From contig CAWGGG010000002.1 in the NCBI GenBank assembly GCA_963822145.1, forward strand, positions 372,001 through 436,000: 64,000 nt of DNA, read 5' to 3'. The DNA is from UBA5072 sp963822145 (GTDB lineage: Bacteria; Bacteroidota; Bacteroidia; Bacteroidales; UBA10428). The notes beneath the pieces were generated by a model, which did no database searches, had not been told where the DNA came from, and saw only the letters and a program-made list of their open reading frames with translations. The position numbers and the translations under genes are program-made. This document shows, piece after piece, positions 6,865 to 15,518 of this stretch (positions are counted from its first letter, which is position 1; every line of letters begins with the position of its first letter).

Positions 6865-9800
6865 ATGAGTAATAAATATCCCGAATATAAAAGTTTCAGC
6901 CTGTCTGCCATTAACAGAGAGATTCTCAGCGTTTGGAACAAAGAGAAAACCTTTGAAAAGAGCCTGGAAGCCCGCCAGGGCAAGCCGCTCTATGTGTTCT
7001 ACGAAGGACCGCCGTCGGCCAACGGCATGCCCGGCATTCACCATGTCATTGCCCGGGCCATCAAGGATATTTTCTGCCGGTACAAGACCATGAAGGGCTA
7101 TTTGGTGGAGCGCAAGGCCGGCTGGGATACCCACGGCCTTCCCGTGGAGCTGAAGGTGGAAACCTCGCTGGGCATCACCAAGGAGGATATTGGCCAGAAG
7201 ATCAGCATCACCGATTTCAATGCCAAGTGCAAGAGTGATGTGATGACCTATACCCGGGAATGGGAAGACCTGACCATGAAGATGGGGTACTGGGTGGACA
7301 TGGAAAATCCATACATCACCTATGACAACCGCTATATCGAGACCCTGTGGTGGCTGCTGAAGGAATTGTTCAGGAAGGGGCTCCTCTACAAGGGCTATTC
7401 CATACAGCCGTATTCACCTGCCGCCGGCACCGGGCTCAGCACCCATGAGCTGAACCAGCCGGGTTGTTACCGCGACGTGAAGGATACCACCTGCGTGGCC
7501 CAGTTTGAGGCCATCCGGAATGGCAAGTCGGAATTTCTCTTCCGCGACAGTGACGCACCCGTATATTTCCTGGCCTGGACGACCACGCCGTGGACCCTGC
7601 CTTCGAACACCGCCCTGGCGGTTGGCGCGGACATTACCTACCTCAGGGTGCGCACCTTCAATCCTTACACCCTGGAGCCCGTGACGCTGATCCTGGCCAG
7701 GGATCTCCTGCATAACTTTTTCCCCGAGAACAACCAGGCCATTGCCATTGAGGGATTTCAGCCGGGCGATAAGAGAATTCCCTATAAAATACTGGGATCA
7801 TACAAAGGCTCGGAGCTGGAGGGCATTGCCTACAACCAGCTCATCAACTGGGTCAACCCGGGCGAAGGCGCCTTCCGCGTACTTACAGGCGATTTTGTGA
7901 CCACCGAGGACGGCACCGGTATTGTGCACATCGCACCTACCTTCGGCGCTGACGACTTCAGGGTGGCCGCCAAAAATGGCGTGCCGCCGCTCATGGTCAC
8001 CGACATCAACAAGCACCAGGGTCCCCTCGTGGATAAGAAAGGCCGCTTCATCAGGCTGGAGGACCTCGATCCCGCTTTTGTGAACGAACGTGTGAATGTT
8101 CAGGAATACGGTCCCTTCGCCGGCCGTTTTGTAAAGAACGATTACGATCCGGAGCTTACCGGGGACGATAATACCGTGGACATCGACATCGCTGTTTACC
8201 TGAAGAAGAGCAACAGGGCGTTCCGGATTGAAAAGCATGTGCACAATTACCCGCATTGCTGGAGAACCGACAAGCCCGTGCTGTATTATCCGCTCGACGC
8301 CTGGTTCATCAAAACAACCGCGCTGAAGGACAGGCTGATCGCCCTGAACAATACCATCAACTGGAAACCCGAATCCACAGGATCAGGCCGTTTCGGGAAG
8401 TGGCTGGAGAACCTGGTGGACTGGAACCTGTCGCGTTCCCGCTACTGGGGCACACCATTACCCGTGTGGGTGAGCGACGCGCAGGAATACAAATGCATCG
8501 GTTCGGTGCTCGAACTGAAGCAGGAAATTGAAAGGGCCGTGAAGGCCGGTTATATGAAAGATAATCCGCTCAGGGATTATACCGAAGGCGACTACAGCCT
8601 GGAGAACTACGAGAAGTTTGACCTGCACCGGCCCTTCGTGGACGAGATCTTCCTGATGTCGGATACCGGCAAGAAGATGGTCCGTGAAACCGACCTGATC
8701 GATGTGTGGTTCGACTCGGGGGCCATGCCCTATGCCCAGATGCATTATCCCTTTGCCATGAAGGGAAAGGAATTTGAACAGTACTACCCGGCTGATTTCA
8801 TTGCCGAGGGCGTGGACCAGACGCGCGGGTGGTTCTTCACCCTGCATGCCATCGCCGTGATGCTGTTTGATTCGGTGGCTTACAGGAACATCATCAGCAA
8901 CGGACTGTGCCTCGACAAGAGCGGGAACAAGATGTCGAAACGCCTGGGCAACGTGGTGGATCCTTTTGACGTGATCGGCACGCACGGTTCCGATCCTTTG
9001 CGCTGGTATCTGATCACCAATGCCCAGCCCTGGGATAACCTCAAGTTCGATATCGACGGGGTGGATGAAGTGAAGCGCAAATTTTTCGGCACCCTCTACA
9101 ATACCTATTCGTTCTTCGCCCTCTATGCCAATGTTGACGGATTCACCCACAGTGAACCGGAGGTGCCGTTACAAGAGCGACCGGAGATCGACCGCTGGAT
9201 CATCTCCCTGATGAACACCCTGGTGCAGGATGTGGAATCGTATTACGAGGAGTATGAGCCCACCAAGGCCGGAAGGGCCATCCAGGATTTCGTGATCGAG
9301 AACCTGAGCAACTGGTATGTGCGCCTGAACCGCAAACGTTACTGGGGCGGGGAGTATTCCTCCGACAAGCTGGCGGCTTACCAGACCCTCTATACCTGTC
9401 TGATGACGGTGGCCAAGTTATCAGCACCGCTGGCACCTTTCTACATGGACAAGATCTATCGCGACCTGAACCGCGTTACCCGACGGCATGCCGAATCCTC
9501 CGTTCACCTGGTGGATTTCCCGAAAGCCGATGGTACGCTGATCGACCGCGAACTCGAGGCCAGGATGGAGCTGGCCCAGAACATATCGTCGATGGTGCTC
9601 GGGCTGCGCCGGAAAGTGAACATCAAAGTGCGCCAGCCCCTGCAGAAGATCATGGTTCCTGTGCCGGACGGGGAATTCATGGCCCGTTTTGAGGCGGTCA
9701 AGCACCTGATCCTGAACGAGGTGAATGTGAAAGAGCTGGAATACCTCAGGGATACATCGGGGTTGCTGGTGAAGAAGATCAAGCCGAACTTCAAGCTGCT

Positions 9801-10299
9801 GGGTCCGCGCTATGGCAAGCTGATGAAGGAGATCACCGCTGTCCTGAATGGTTTCAGGCAGGAAGACATTACCTGTTTTGAGTCGGAAGGCACCTTTACC
9901 ATCACCGCGGGAGGCGAACCGGTGACACTGCAGCGTGATGACGTGGAGATCACTTCCGAGGACATCCCCGGATGGCTGGTGGCCAGTGAAGGCAAGCTGA
10001 CCGTGGCCCTCGACGTGAATATTACCCAGGAGCTTAAAGATGAGGGCATTGCACGCGAGTTTGTAAACCGCATCCAGAACATGAGGAAAGAGAGCGGTTT
10101 TGAGGTTACCGATAAAATTGCCGTCGAGATCCAGCGGCATGATCTGATCAATGACTCAGTTGCGCATTTTAACGACTATATCGCATCACAAACCCTCGCC
10201 CGCTCGGTGAGGCTGGTGGACATGACCGACCTGTCGGATGCCCAGCCCGTGGAAATCGATGAGAACGTAATGACCCACGTGCGGGTTAGTAAGATTTAA
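6865..10299 (+). CDS. ileS: Isoleucyl-tRNA synthetase
   Basis: Charges tRNA-Ile with isoleucine in the cytosol. 1144 residues, the long form typical of Bacteroidota and eukaryote-like IleRS. The class-I HIGH-type motif is at PSANGMPGIHHV (about 49-61), the KMSKR loop (GNKMSKRLGN) near 688-693. The editing domain lies between them with TTTPWTLPSN and GTGIVHIAPTFGADD. The anticodon-binding domain follows, and the tail is the extended IleRS type. First gene of a rightward run with the DksA-like gene (62 bp later) and lspA (9 bp further). The ileS-lspA pairing is common in bacteria. Confidence 0.97.
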   Translation: MSNKYPEYKSFSLSAINREILSVWNKEKTFEKSLEARQGKPLYVFYEGPPSANGMPGIHHVIARAIKDIFCRYKTMKGYLVERKAGWDTHGLPVELKVETSLGITKEDIGQKISITDFNAKCKSDVMTYTREWEDLTMKMGYWVDMENPYITYDNRYIETLWWLLKELFRKGLLYKGYSIQPYSPAAGTGLSTHELNQPGCYRDVKDTTCVAQFEAIRNGKSEFLFRDSDAPVYFLAWTTTPWTLPSNTALAVGADITYLRVRTFNPYTLEPVTLILARDLLHNFFPENNQAIAIEGFQPGDKRIPYKILGSYKGSELEGIAYNQLINWVNPGEGAFRVLTGDFVTTEDGTGIVHIAPTFGADDFRVAAKNGVPPLMVTDINKHQGPLVDKKGRFIRLEDLDPAFVNERVNVQEYGPFAGRFVKNDYDPELTGDDNTVDIDIAVYLKKSNRAFRIEKHVHNYPHCWRTDKPVLYYPLDAWFIKTTALKDRLIALNNTINWKPESTGSGRFGKWLENLVDWNLSRSRYWGTPLPVWVSDAQEYKCIGSVLELKQEIERAVKAGYMKDNPLRDYTEGDYSLENYEKFDLHRPFVDEIFLMSDTGKKMVRETDLIDVWFDSGAMPYAQMHYPFAMKGKEFEQYYPADFIAEGVDQTRGWFFTLHAIAVMLFDSVAYRNIISNGLCLDKSGNKMSKRLGNVVDPFDVIGTHGSDPLRWYLITNAQPWDNLKFDIDGVDEVKRKFFGTLYNTYSFFALYANVDGFTHSEPEVPLQERPEIDRWIISLMNTLVQDVESYYEEYEPTKAGRAIQDFVIENLSNWYVRLNRKRYWGGEYSSDKLAAYQTLYTCLMTVAKLSAPLAPFYMDKIYRDLNRVTRRHAESSVHLVDFPKADGTLIDRELEARMELAQNISSMVLGLRRKVNIKVRQPLQKIMVPVPDGEFMARFEAVKHLILNEVNVKELEYLRDTSGLLVKKIKPNFKLLGPRYGKLMKEITAVLNGFRQEDITCFESEGTFTITAGGEPVTLQRDDVEITSEDIPGWLVASEGKLTVALDVNITQELKDEGIAREFVNRIQNMRKESGFEVTDKIAVEIQRHDLINDSVAHFNDYIASQTLARSVRLVDMTDLSDAQPVEIDENVMTHVRVSKI

Positions 10300-10361
10300 G
10301 GTTATGAGCTACCAGATATGAATTTTTTTCTTACATTTAATTAAATTAATAATCCAGAGTT

Positions 10362-10739
10362 ATGTCAGAAAAGACAAGGTATTCCGATGAGGAACTCGAG
10401 GAGTTCAGGAAGATCATCATGGATAAGCTAGATCAGGCCAGGAAGGATTTTGATCTCTTGAAAAGCGCTATTACCCAAAGTGAAAGCAACGACACGCAAG
10501 ATACCTCTCCCACATTTAAGGTCCTGGAAGAAGGCGCTGCCACCCTTTCAAAAGAGGAGGCCGGCAGGCTCGCGCAGCGTCAGCAGAAGTTCATTCAGCA
10601 TTTGCAGGCGGCCCTGATCAGGATCGAGAACAAGACTTATGGCATATGCCGTGAGACGGGCGTACTGATCTCCAAGGAAAGACTCCGCGCAGTGCCCCAC
10701 GCCACCCTGTCGATTGATGCCAAACAAAAACAGCGTTGA
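10362..10739 (+). CDS. TraR/DksA-family protein with degenerate zinc finger
   Basis: 125 residues: an N-terminal charged helical hairpin (MSEKTRYSDEELEEFRKIIMDKLDQARKDFDLL) and a C-terminal DksA/TraR-like finger, YGICRETGVLISKERLRAVPHAT. Only one of the four canonical zinc-binding cysteines remains (near residue 96), so zinc binding of the usual C4 type is unlikely. DksA-type proteins insert the helical hairpin into the RNA polymerase secondary channel. The role here is inferred from the fold only. It lies between ileS and lspA on one likely transcript, a placement common in this phylum. Confidence 0.82.
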   Translation: MSEKTRYSDEELEEFRKIIMDKLDQARKDFDLLKSAITQSESNDTQDTSPTFKVLEEGAATLSKEEAGRLAQRQQKFIQHLQAALIRIENKTYGICRETGVLISKERLRAVPHATLSIDAKQKQR

Positions 10740-10748
10740 TCACAGGTT

Positions 10749-11474
10749 ATGAAATTATCCAGCGGCCTTAAGGCCCTTCTGATCATTTTTCTGGTGCTGC
10801 TGGTGGATCAGGTTGTCAAGATCCACATCAAGACCCACATGACCATCGGGCAGAGCATTTATGTGTTCGGCGACTGGTTCCAGATCCGGTTCATCGAAAA
10901 TCCCGGCATGGCCTTTGGGCTGGATATTCCGGGAAGATGGGGGAAACCGGTTCTTACCCTGTTCAGGATCATTGCCGTGGTAGTGATCTCTGTTTACCTG
11001 AAGCAGCTGATCGACAAAAAGGCAACAACGGGACTGATCCTTTGTGTGGCCCTGATCCTGGCCGGCGCGAGCGGCAATATTATCGACAGTGTCATTTACG
11101 GCCGCATTTTCAGTGAAAGCACCTATTTTTCAGTGGCCACGGCGTTTCCACCCGAAGGCGGCTATGCCCCGCTGCTTTACGGCAAGGTGGTGGATATGCT
11201 GTATTTCCCGGTGATCCAGGGAAAGATCCCGCACTGGTTCCCGTTCCGCGCCGGGGAGGATTTCATCTTCTTCAGGCCTATCTTCAACCTGGCCGATACC
11301 ACCATATCGGTGGGCATCATGCTGATCCTGGTTTTTCAAAAGAAGTTCTTTCATGGGCATGAGCCTATAAAAGAGGGACAAGGGACAAGGGACGAGGGAC
11401 AGGAAAAGGGACAAGGGACAAGGGACGAGGGACAGGAAAAGGGACAAGGGACAGGGGACGAGGGACAAGTATAG
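10749..11474 (+). CDS. lspA: Lipoprotein signal peptidase (signal peptidase II) with minisatellite-encoded tail
   Basis: Inner-membrane aspartyl protease that cleaves prolipoprotein signal peptides before the lipid-modified Cys. Four membrane helices. Conserved segments are VDQVVKIHIKTHM near 20, IENPGMAFGLD near 50, GASGNIIDSVIYG with the first catalytic Asp near 113, and FNLADTTISVG with the second Asp near 182. The natural end should be near residue 205. The last about 33 residues (repeats of GQGTRDEGQEK) are translated from a GGGACAAGGGACGAGG minisatellite, which also forms the left arm of four-helix module 3. The stop is 1 bp from the convergent four-helix gene. Confidence 0.95.
   Translation: MKLSSGLKALLIIFLVLLVDQVVKIHIKTHMTIGQSIYVFGDWFQIRFIENPGMAFGLDIPGRWGKPVLTLFRIIAVVVISVYLKQLIDKKATTGLILCVALILAGASGNIIDSVIYGRIFSESTYFSVATAFPPEGGYAPLLYGKVVDMLYFPVIQGKIPHWFPFRAGEDFIFFRPIFNLADTTISVGIMLILVFQKKFFHGHEPIKEGQGTRDEGQEKGQGTRDEGQEKGQGTGDEGQV
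11374..11471. repeat. GGGACAAGG/GGGACGAGG minisatellite, left arm of module 3
   Basis: Units of GGGACAAGG, GGGACGAGG and GGGACAGGAAAA, with a 36-bp higher-order period. It lies inside the lspA reading frame and ends 4 bp before the stop codon of the four-helix gene. Confidence 0.9.
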
Positions 11475-11475
11475 A

Positions 11476-11841
11476 TTATTCGTTATCGCGTATAGACAAG
11501 GATTTGATCAAACCTGCTAGCATCCTGATAATTTCCTCCAGCTTTGCCTGCATTGTATCACTGACATTTTTTGTGATATATTCCAGGTTATGTGACACGA
11601 TCAGATGTGTTTCCAGTTCTGCTGCCGACCCCAGGGATACATATAAAAACTGAACGTATTCTTTTGTGCTTCTTCGGGCACAGCCCTCAGCAATATTGGC
11701 CGGGATAGAAACAGCAGCACGCCTGATCTGATTTACTATACAATAAATTTCCTCTTTTGGGTATGATTTTGTAAGCGTGTAAATTTCAGTTACCATGGCA
11801 ATACTCTTTTGCCAAACCTGAAGGTCTTTGTGTGTTTTCAT
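11476..11841 (-). CDS. Four-helix-bundle protein, S23/IVS family (module 3)
   Basis: 121 residues starting MKTHKDLQVWQKSIAMVTEIY. The family core QIRRAAVSIPANIAEGCARR and KEYVQFLYVSLGSAAELETHL is intact. About 90% identical by eye in protein and DNA to the copy at 21028-21393; identity is strongest over the first 130 bp of the gene and extends about 25 bp upstream of the start. It is flanked by GGGACAAGG-type arms in opposite orientation (11374-11471 and 11909-11941). Function unknown. The fold is shared with Leptospira S23 and DGR Avd proteins. A start further upstream (11886) is possible but would leave the homologous unit. Confidence 0.82.
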   Translation of the reverse strand: MKTHKDLQVWQKSIAMVTEIYTLTKSYPKEEIYCIVNQIRRAAVSIPANIAEGCARRSTKEYVQFLYVSLGSAAELETHLIVSHNLEYITKNVSDTMQAKLEEIIRMLAGLIKSLSIRDNE

Positions 11842-11908
11842 TTGTAAATGATTTTGCTTAACGTGATTACTGGTCCTAAGATACATAGATTTTTCTATAA
11901 ACCTTTGG

Positions 11909-11941
11909 TTCCCTGTCCCCTGTCCCTTGTCCCTTGTCCCT
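11909..11941. repeat. Inverted GGGACAAGG minisatellite, right arm of module 3
   Basis: CCCTGTCCCCTGTCCC/TTGTCCC units, complementary to the left arm. It starts exactly at the stop codon (TAG) of yraN. Confidence 0.88.
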
Positions 11942-12302
11942 ATCTGGCTATGGGATGAAACGCTTCCTTAATATGCTCCAGCACGGTGCGGTTCTGGCCG
12001 ATGATGATGGAGACGATGTCGAAACGCACCTCGAGGTCGATGTTGTGGCTGTAAATATAGCGTTCGGCCGCCAGGATGAGCGCGTGCTGCTTGCGGATAT
12101 CCACAGCGGCGGAGGGTTCACCCCAGGTATTGCCCGAGCGGGTTTTTACCTCTGCGATCACCAGCTGGTCGCGGTCGCGCGCGATGATGTCGATCTCGAT
12201 GTGTTTGAACCGCCAGTTGCGTTCGAGAATGTTGTATCCTTCTTCAACCAGATATTCTGCCGCAAGGTCTTCGCCCTTGCGTCCCATTGATATATTACTC
12301 AT
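11940..12302 (-). CDS. yraN: YraN/UPF0102 family nuclease-fold protein
   Basis: 120 residues. Starts GRKGEDLAAEYLVEEGYNILERNWR and contains IEIDIIARDRDQLVIAEVKTRSG, the D...ExK pattern of the Holliday-resolvase-like PD-(D/E)XK fold. The UPF0102 family is widespread and poorly characterised; nuclease activity is inferred from the fold. Its TAG stop is immediately followed by the GGGACAAGG array. It lies 3 bp downstream of the LD-carboxypeptidase gene in the same direction, so the two are probably cotranscribed. Confidence 0.88.
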   Translation of the reverse strand: MSNISMGRKGEDLAAEYLVEEGYNILERNWRFKHIEIDIIARDRDQLVIAEVKTRSGNTWGEPSAAVDIRKQHALILAAERYIYSHNIDLEVRFDIVSIIIGQNRTVLEHIKEAFHPIAR

Positions 12303-12305
12303 AAC

Positions 12306-13208
12306 TTAAAAGGTTAGTTTGCAGTTAACAGATTGAACGGACAGTTTCACCTCACGTCCCATGTACAGGCTGAGGTTGGGATGGCCGTGCCCGGCCGGGA
12401 AACCGAACATCACCGGGTAGCCATAGTCCGATACCAGTTCACGGATGATATTATAGGCAGGTTTCCGGAAACCTGAGGGAGATCCTTTCATATCGTGCAT
12501 GCCGCCAACGATCAATGCCTGAAGCCTGCTGAGCTTTCCGCGCAGCTGAAAGTTCATCATCATCCGGTCGATGTGGTAGAGATATTCGCTGAGGTCCTCG
12601 AGGAACAGGATCTTGCCCTGGGTTTCGGGATCGCAGCAGGTGCCGGATATGCTGTACAGCACGGACAGGTTGCCCCCGATGAGGACCCCGGAGGCTGTGC
12701 CCCGGATGTTGAAGCGGTGTGGCTCCAGGTCATATCCGGTCAGTTCGCCAAAAAGCGCGGAACGCAGCGAAGAGAGCGAGGGTTCATCGGGCGTTTTCGG
12801 CGGGATGACCCGGAGCATGGCACCGTGCAGGCTTTCGGTGCCCAGGCATTGCTGCATGAAAGCATGGATGACGGTGATGTCGCTGTATCCCACGATCCAT
12901 TTCGGATGTTTCAGGAATTTTCCGAAACGCAGCCGGTCGATGATCCGGATGGTACCATAGCCGCCCCGAGCACAGAGGATCGCCCGGATATCAGGATCAT
13001 CGAGCATTTTCTGGAAGTCGGCTGCCCGCTGGGCATCCGTTCCGGCAAAGGAATTGCGGCGCCTGAACAGGTATTCCCCGAATTGCACGTTCAGTCCCCA
13101 CGTCCTCACGATGTCCGCCGCCGGCATGATCTCAGCATGTGAAAGACAGCCGGCCGGCGCCACGATGCCCACGGTATCACCCGGGCTCAGGTAAGGGGGT
13201 CGGATCAT
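12306..13208 (-). CDS. LD-carboxypeptidase (peptidase family S66)
   Basis: Cleaves the L-Lys/DAP-D-Ala bond of tetrapeptides during murein recycling in the cytosol; some S66 members instead act on microcin-type adducts. The start MIRPPYLSPGDTVGIVAPAG at 13208 is chosen; the in-frame extension upstream needs a TTG. The catalytic Ser lies in WIVGYSDITVIH (about residue 107 from this start). The Glu/His partners are in the FLEDLSEYLYHIDRM and GFPAGHGHPNLSL segments, giving the S66 Ser-Glu-His set. GGYGTIRIIDRL is the family's substrate loop. Divergent from metG. Confidence 0.9.
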   Translation of the reverse strand: MIRPPYLSPGDTVGIVAPAGCLSHAEIMPAADIVRTWGLNVQFGEYLFRRRNSFAGTDAQRAADFQKMLDDPDIRAILCARGGYGTIRIIDRLRFGKFLKHPKWIVGYSDITVIHAFMQQCLGTESLHGAMLRVIPPKTPDEPSLSSLRSALFGELTGYDLEPHRFNIRGTASGVLIGGNLSVLYSISGTCCDPETQGKILFLEDLSEYLYHIDRMMMNFQLRGKLSRLQALIVGGMHDMKGSPSGFRKPAYNIIRELVSDYGYPVMFGFPAGHGHPNLSLYMGREVKLSVQSVNCKLTF

Positions 13209-13220
13209 CGCTGGCAGTGG

Positions 13221-13250
13221 TTTGAAATCACGGGGTTTTGAATATATTTG
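13221..13250 (+). promoter_or_regulatory. Bacteroidota-type promoter (TTTG-N18-TATATTTG) of metG
   Basis: TTTG at 13221-13224 and TATATTTG at 13243-13250, with the ideal 18-bp spacing. The predicted transcript start is near 13255. This gives metG a leader of about 150 nt that includes the whole inverted repeat at 13268-13377. Confidence 0.6.
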
Positions 13251-13267
13251 CAAGGTAGTAAAAAACG

Positions 13268-13377
13268 AGAAAAGGCCAAAGGGGTTAAGGCCAGAGGCTA
13301 AAGGGTTAAAGGCTGAAGGCCAAAGGGAAGAAGACCTTAAGCCTTAAGCCTTAACACCTTAAGCCTTAAGCCTAATA
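13268..13377. repeat. Inverted minisatellite hairpin without gene (GGCTTAAGG-type units)
   Basis: The left arm has GGCCAAAGGG, GGTTAAGG and GGCTGAAGG units. The right arm (13335-13377) has CCTTAAGCC units of opposite sense. It lies between the predicted metG promoter and its start codon. A cousin with the same unit is at 31575-31688. Confidence 0.85.
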
Positions 13378-13404
13378 AACAATATTACCACATTGTCAAT
13401 TCTT

Positions 13405-15441
13405 ATGCAAAAAGCTTTTAAAAGACACCTCGTAACCGCCGCCCTCCCTTACGCCAATGGCCCGGTGCATATCGGGCACCTGGCCGGGGTGTATGTGCCG
13501 GCCGATATTTATGTCCGCTACCTCAGGCTGAAGGGCGAGGATGTGCTGTTCGTCTGCGGTTCGGATGAGCACGGTGTTCCCATCACCATCAAGGCCCGGC
13601 AGGAGCAGGTAAGTCCCGCAGATATCGTGAACAAGTATCACGCCATCATCAAAGAGGCCTTCGCGGAGTTCGGCATATCGTTCAGCATTTATTCACGCAC
13701 CACGGCGGAAACGCATTACCGGACAGCCTCGGAATTCTTCCGGAAGCTTTATGATCAGGGACTCTTCCTGGAAAAGACCACGGAGCAGTATTATGATGAA
13801 GAGGCCCGGCAGTTCCTGGCCGACCGCTATATCACCGGCACGTGCCCCCATTGCGGAAACGACAGCGCTTATGGTGACCAGTGCGAGAAATGCGGGACAT
13901 CGCTGAACGCCACCGACCTGATCAATCCGCGGTCAACCATCAGCGGCAGCCAGCCGGTGCTGAAGGATACGCTGCACTGGTTCCTGCCGCTCGACCGGTA
14001 TGAATCCTTTCTCCGGAAATGGATCCTGGAGGATAACAAGGACTGGAAACCAAACGTTTACGGGCAATGCAAGAGCTGGCTCGATGCAGGCCTGCAGCCG
14101 CGGGCCGTAAGCCGTGACCTCGACTGGGGAATACCTGTGCCCGTGGACGGTGCGACTGGCAAGGTACTGTACGTATGGTTCGACGCCCCCATCGGTTACA
14201 TATCCGCCACGCGGGAGCTCACACCGCACTGGGAAAAGTACTGGAAAGACCCGGAGACCCGCCTGGTGCATTTCATCGGGAAGGACAACATTGTATTCCA
14301 TTGCATCATCTTCCCGGCCATGCTGAAGGCAGAGGGCACCTTTATCCTGCCCGATAACGTGCCGGCGAACGAATTCCTGAACCTGGAAGGCGATAAGATC
14401 TCCACCTCACGCAACTGGGCCGTATGGCTCCACGAGTACCTGAAGGAATTCCCGGGCAAGCAGGATGTGCTGCGTTACGTGTTGTGCGCCACCATGCCCG
14501 AGACCAAGGACAATGATTTTACGTGGAAGGACTTCCAGGCCCGCAATAACAACGAACTGGTGGCCGTGCTGGGCAACTTTGTAAACCGCGCCCTGGTGCT
14601 TACCAACAAGTATTTCGACGGGAAAGTACCCGGGCAGGGTGCGCTAACGGACAACGACCGTGAAACGCTGGCGGAGATCCCTCGGCTGAAGGAAGCTGTT
14701 GAGTATAACCTGGGGCAGTTCCGTTTCAGGGATGCCCTGAAGGCCGCCATGGATGTTGCCCGGCTGGGCAACAAATACCTGGCCGACAACGAGCCCTGGA
14801 AACAGATCAAAACCGATCCGGAGCGCACCGGTACGATCCTGAACATCGCCCTGCAGATCACCGCGAACCTGGCCATCATCACCGAACCTTTCCTGCCTTT
14901 CTCGTCCAGGAAGATCGCAGGGTTCATCAACATGGGCGATATCGGGTGGGGTGAAGCCGGGAGGCCGGACCTGCTCAAAGCGGGACACCTGCTGGATGAA
15001 CCCAGCCTGTTGTTTGAAAAGATAGAGGATGAGGCCATAGAGAAGCAGCTGGAGAAACTGCGCCTGACAAAAGAAAGTAACCAGGCGGGCAAAGTCGCCG
15101 TGAAACCGCAAAAGGACAGTATCAACTACGATGATTTCGGCCGGATGGACATCAGGATCGGGACCATCCTTGAAGCGGCCAGGGTTGCCAAAACCAAGAA
15201 GCTGATGCAGCTGAAGATCGATACCGGCATGGATGTGCGCACCGTGGTGTCGGGCATTGCCGAATACTTCGAACCAGAGGCCATTATCGGCAAGCAGATT
15301 TGCCTGCTCGCGAATCTCGAACCCCGGGATATCAAGGGCATCCGCTCACAGGGTATGATCCTTCTGGCGGAAGATGCCGGTGGCAGGCTGGTGTTTGTGA
15401 CGCCGGAGGAGAAGACGGATGTTGGGTCGGAGGTGAAGTAG
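13405..15441 (+). CDS. metG: Methionyl-tRNA synthetase
   Basis: Charges tRNA-Met, including initiator tRNA. 678 residues from the ATG at 13405 (an upstream TTG at 13393 is less likely). HIGH motif in ANGPVHIGHLAGVY near 15-27. Zinc knuckle CPHC...CEKC near 146-164. The KMSKS equivalent is KISTSRNW near 330, the form usual in this phylum. The C-terminal EMAPII/OB-type tRNA-binding domain begins at DFGRMDIRIGTILEA near 576 and ends with SQGMILLAED. The TAG stop runs directly into a GGGACGAGG minisatellite that fills the space to the convergent transglycosylase gene. Confidence 0.97.
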   Translation: MQKAFKRHLVTAALPYANGPVHIGHLAGVYVPADIYVRYLRLKGEDVLFVCGSDEHGVPITIKARQEQVSPADIVNKYHAIIKEAFAEFGISFSIYSRTTAETHYRTASEFFRKLYDQGLFLEKTTEQYYDEEARQFLADRYITGTCPHCGNDSAYGDQCEKCGTSLNATDLINPRSTISGSQPVLKDTLHWFLPLDRYESFLRKWILEDNKDWKPNVYGQCKSWLDAGLQPRAVSRDLDWGIPVPVDGATGKVLYVWFDAPIGYISATRELTPHWEKYWKDPETRLVHFIGKDNIVFHCIIFPAMLKAEGTFILPDNVPANEFLNLEGDKISTSRNWAVWLHEYLKEFPGKQDVLRYVLCATMPETKDNDFTWKDFQARNNNELVAVLGNFVNRALVLTNKYFDGKVPGQGALTDNDRETLAEIPRLKEAVEYNLGQFRFRDALKAAMDVARLGNKYLADNEPWKQIKTDPERTGTILNIALQITANLAIITEPFLPFSSRKIAGFINMGDIGWGEAGRPDLLKAGHLLDEPSLLFEKIEDEAIEKQLEKLRLTKESNQAGKVAVKPQKDSINYDDFGRMDIRIGTILEAARVAKTKKLMQLKIDTGMDVRTVVSGIAEYFEPEAIIGKQICLLANLEPRDIKGIRSQGMILLAEDAGGRLVFVTPEEKTDVGSEVK

Positions 15442-15516
15442 GGACGAGGGACGAGGGACAAGGGACGAGGGACGAGGGACAAGGGACGGGGGACGAGGGA
15501 CGAGGGACAAGGGACG
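15442..15516. repeat. GGGACGAGG/GGGACAAGG minisatellite between convergent genes
   Basis: Single-orientation array filling the whole gap between the metG stop and the mltD-like stop at 15519. No inverted partner arm is seen. Confidence 0.9.
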
Positions 15517-15518
15517 GG

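Noticed and set aside
9421..10140. Long open frames opposite ileS (also 8458-9150)
   Set aside because: Antisense shadows; no independent promoter or motif.
11476..11841. Four-helix-bundle genes as rRNA intervening sequences
   Set aside because: No rRNA sequence flanks any copy; neighbours are ordinary protein genes.
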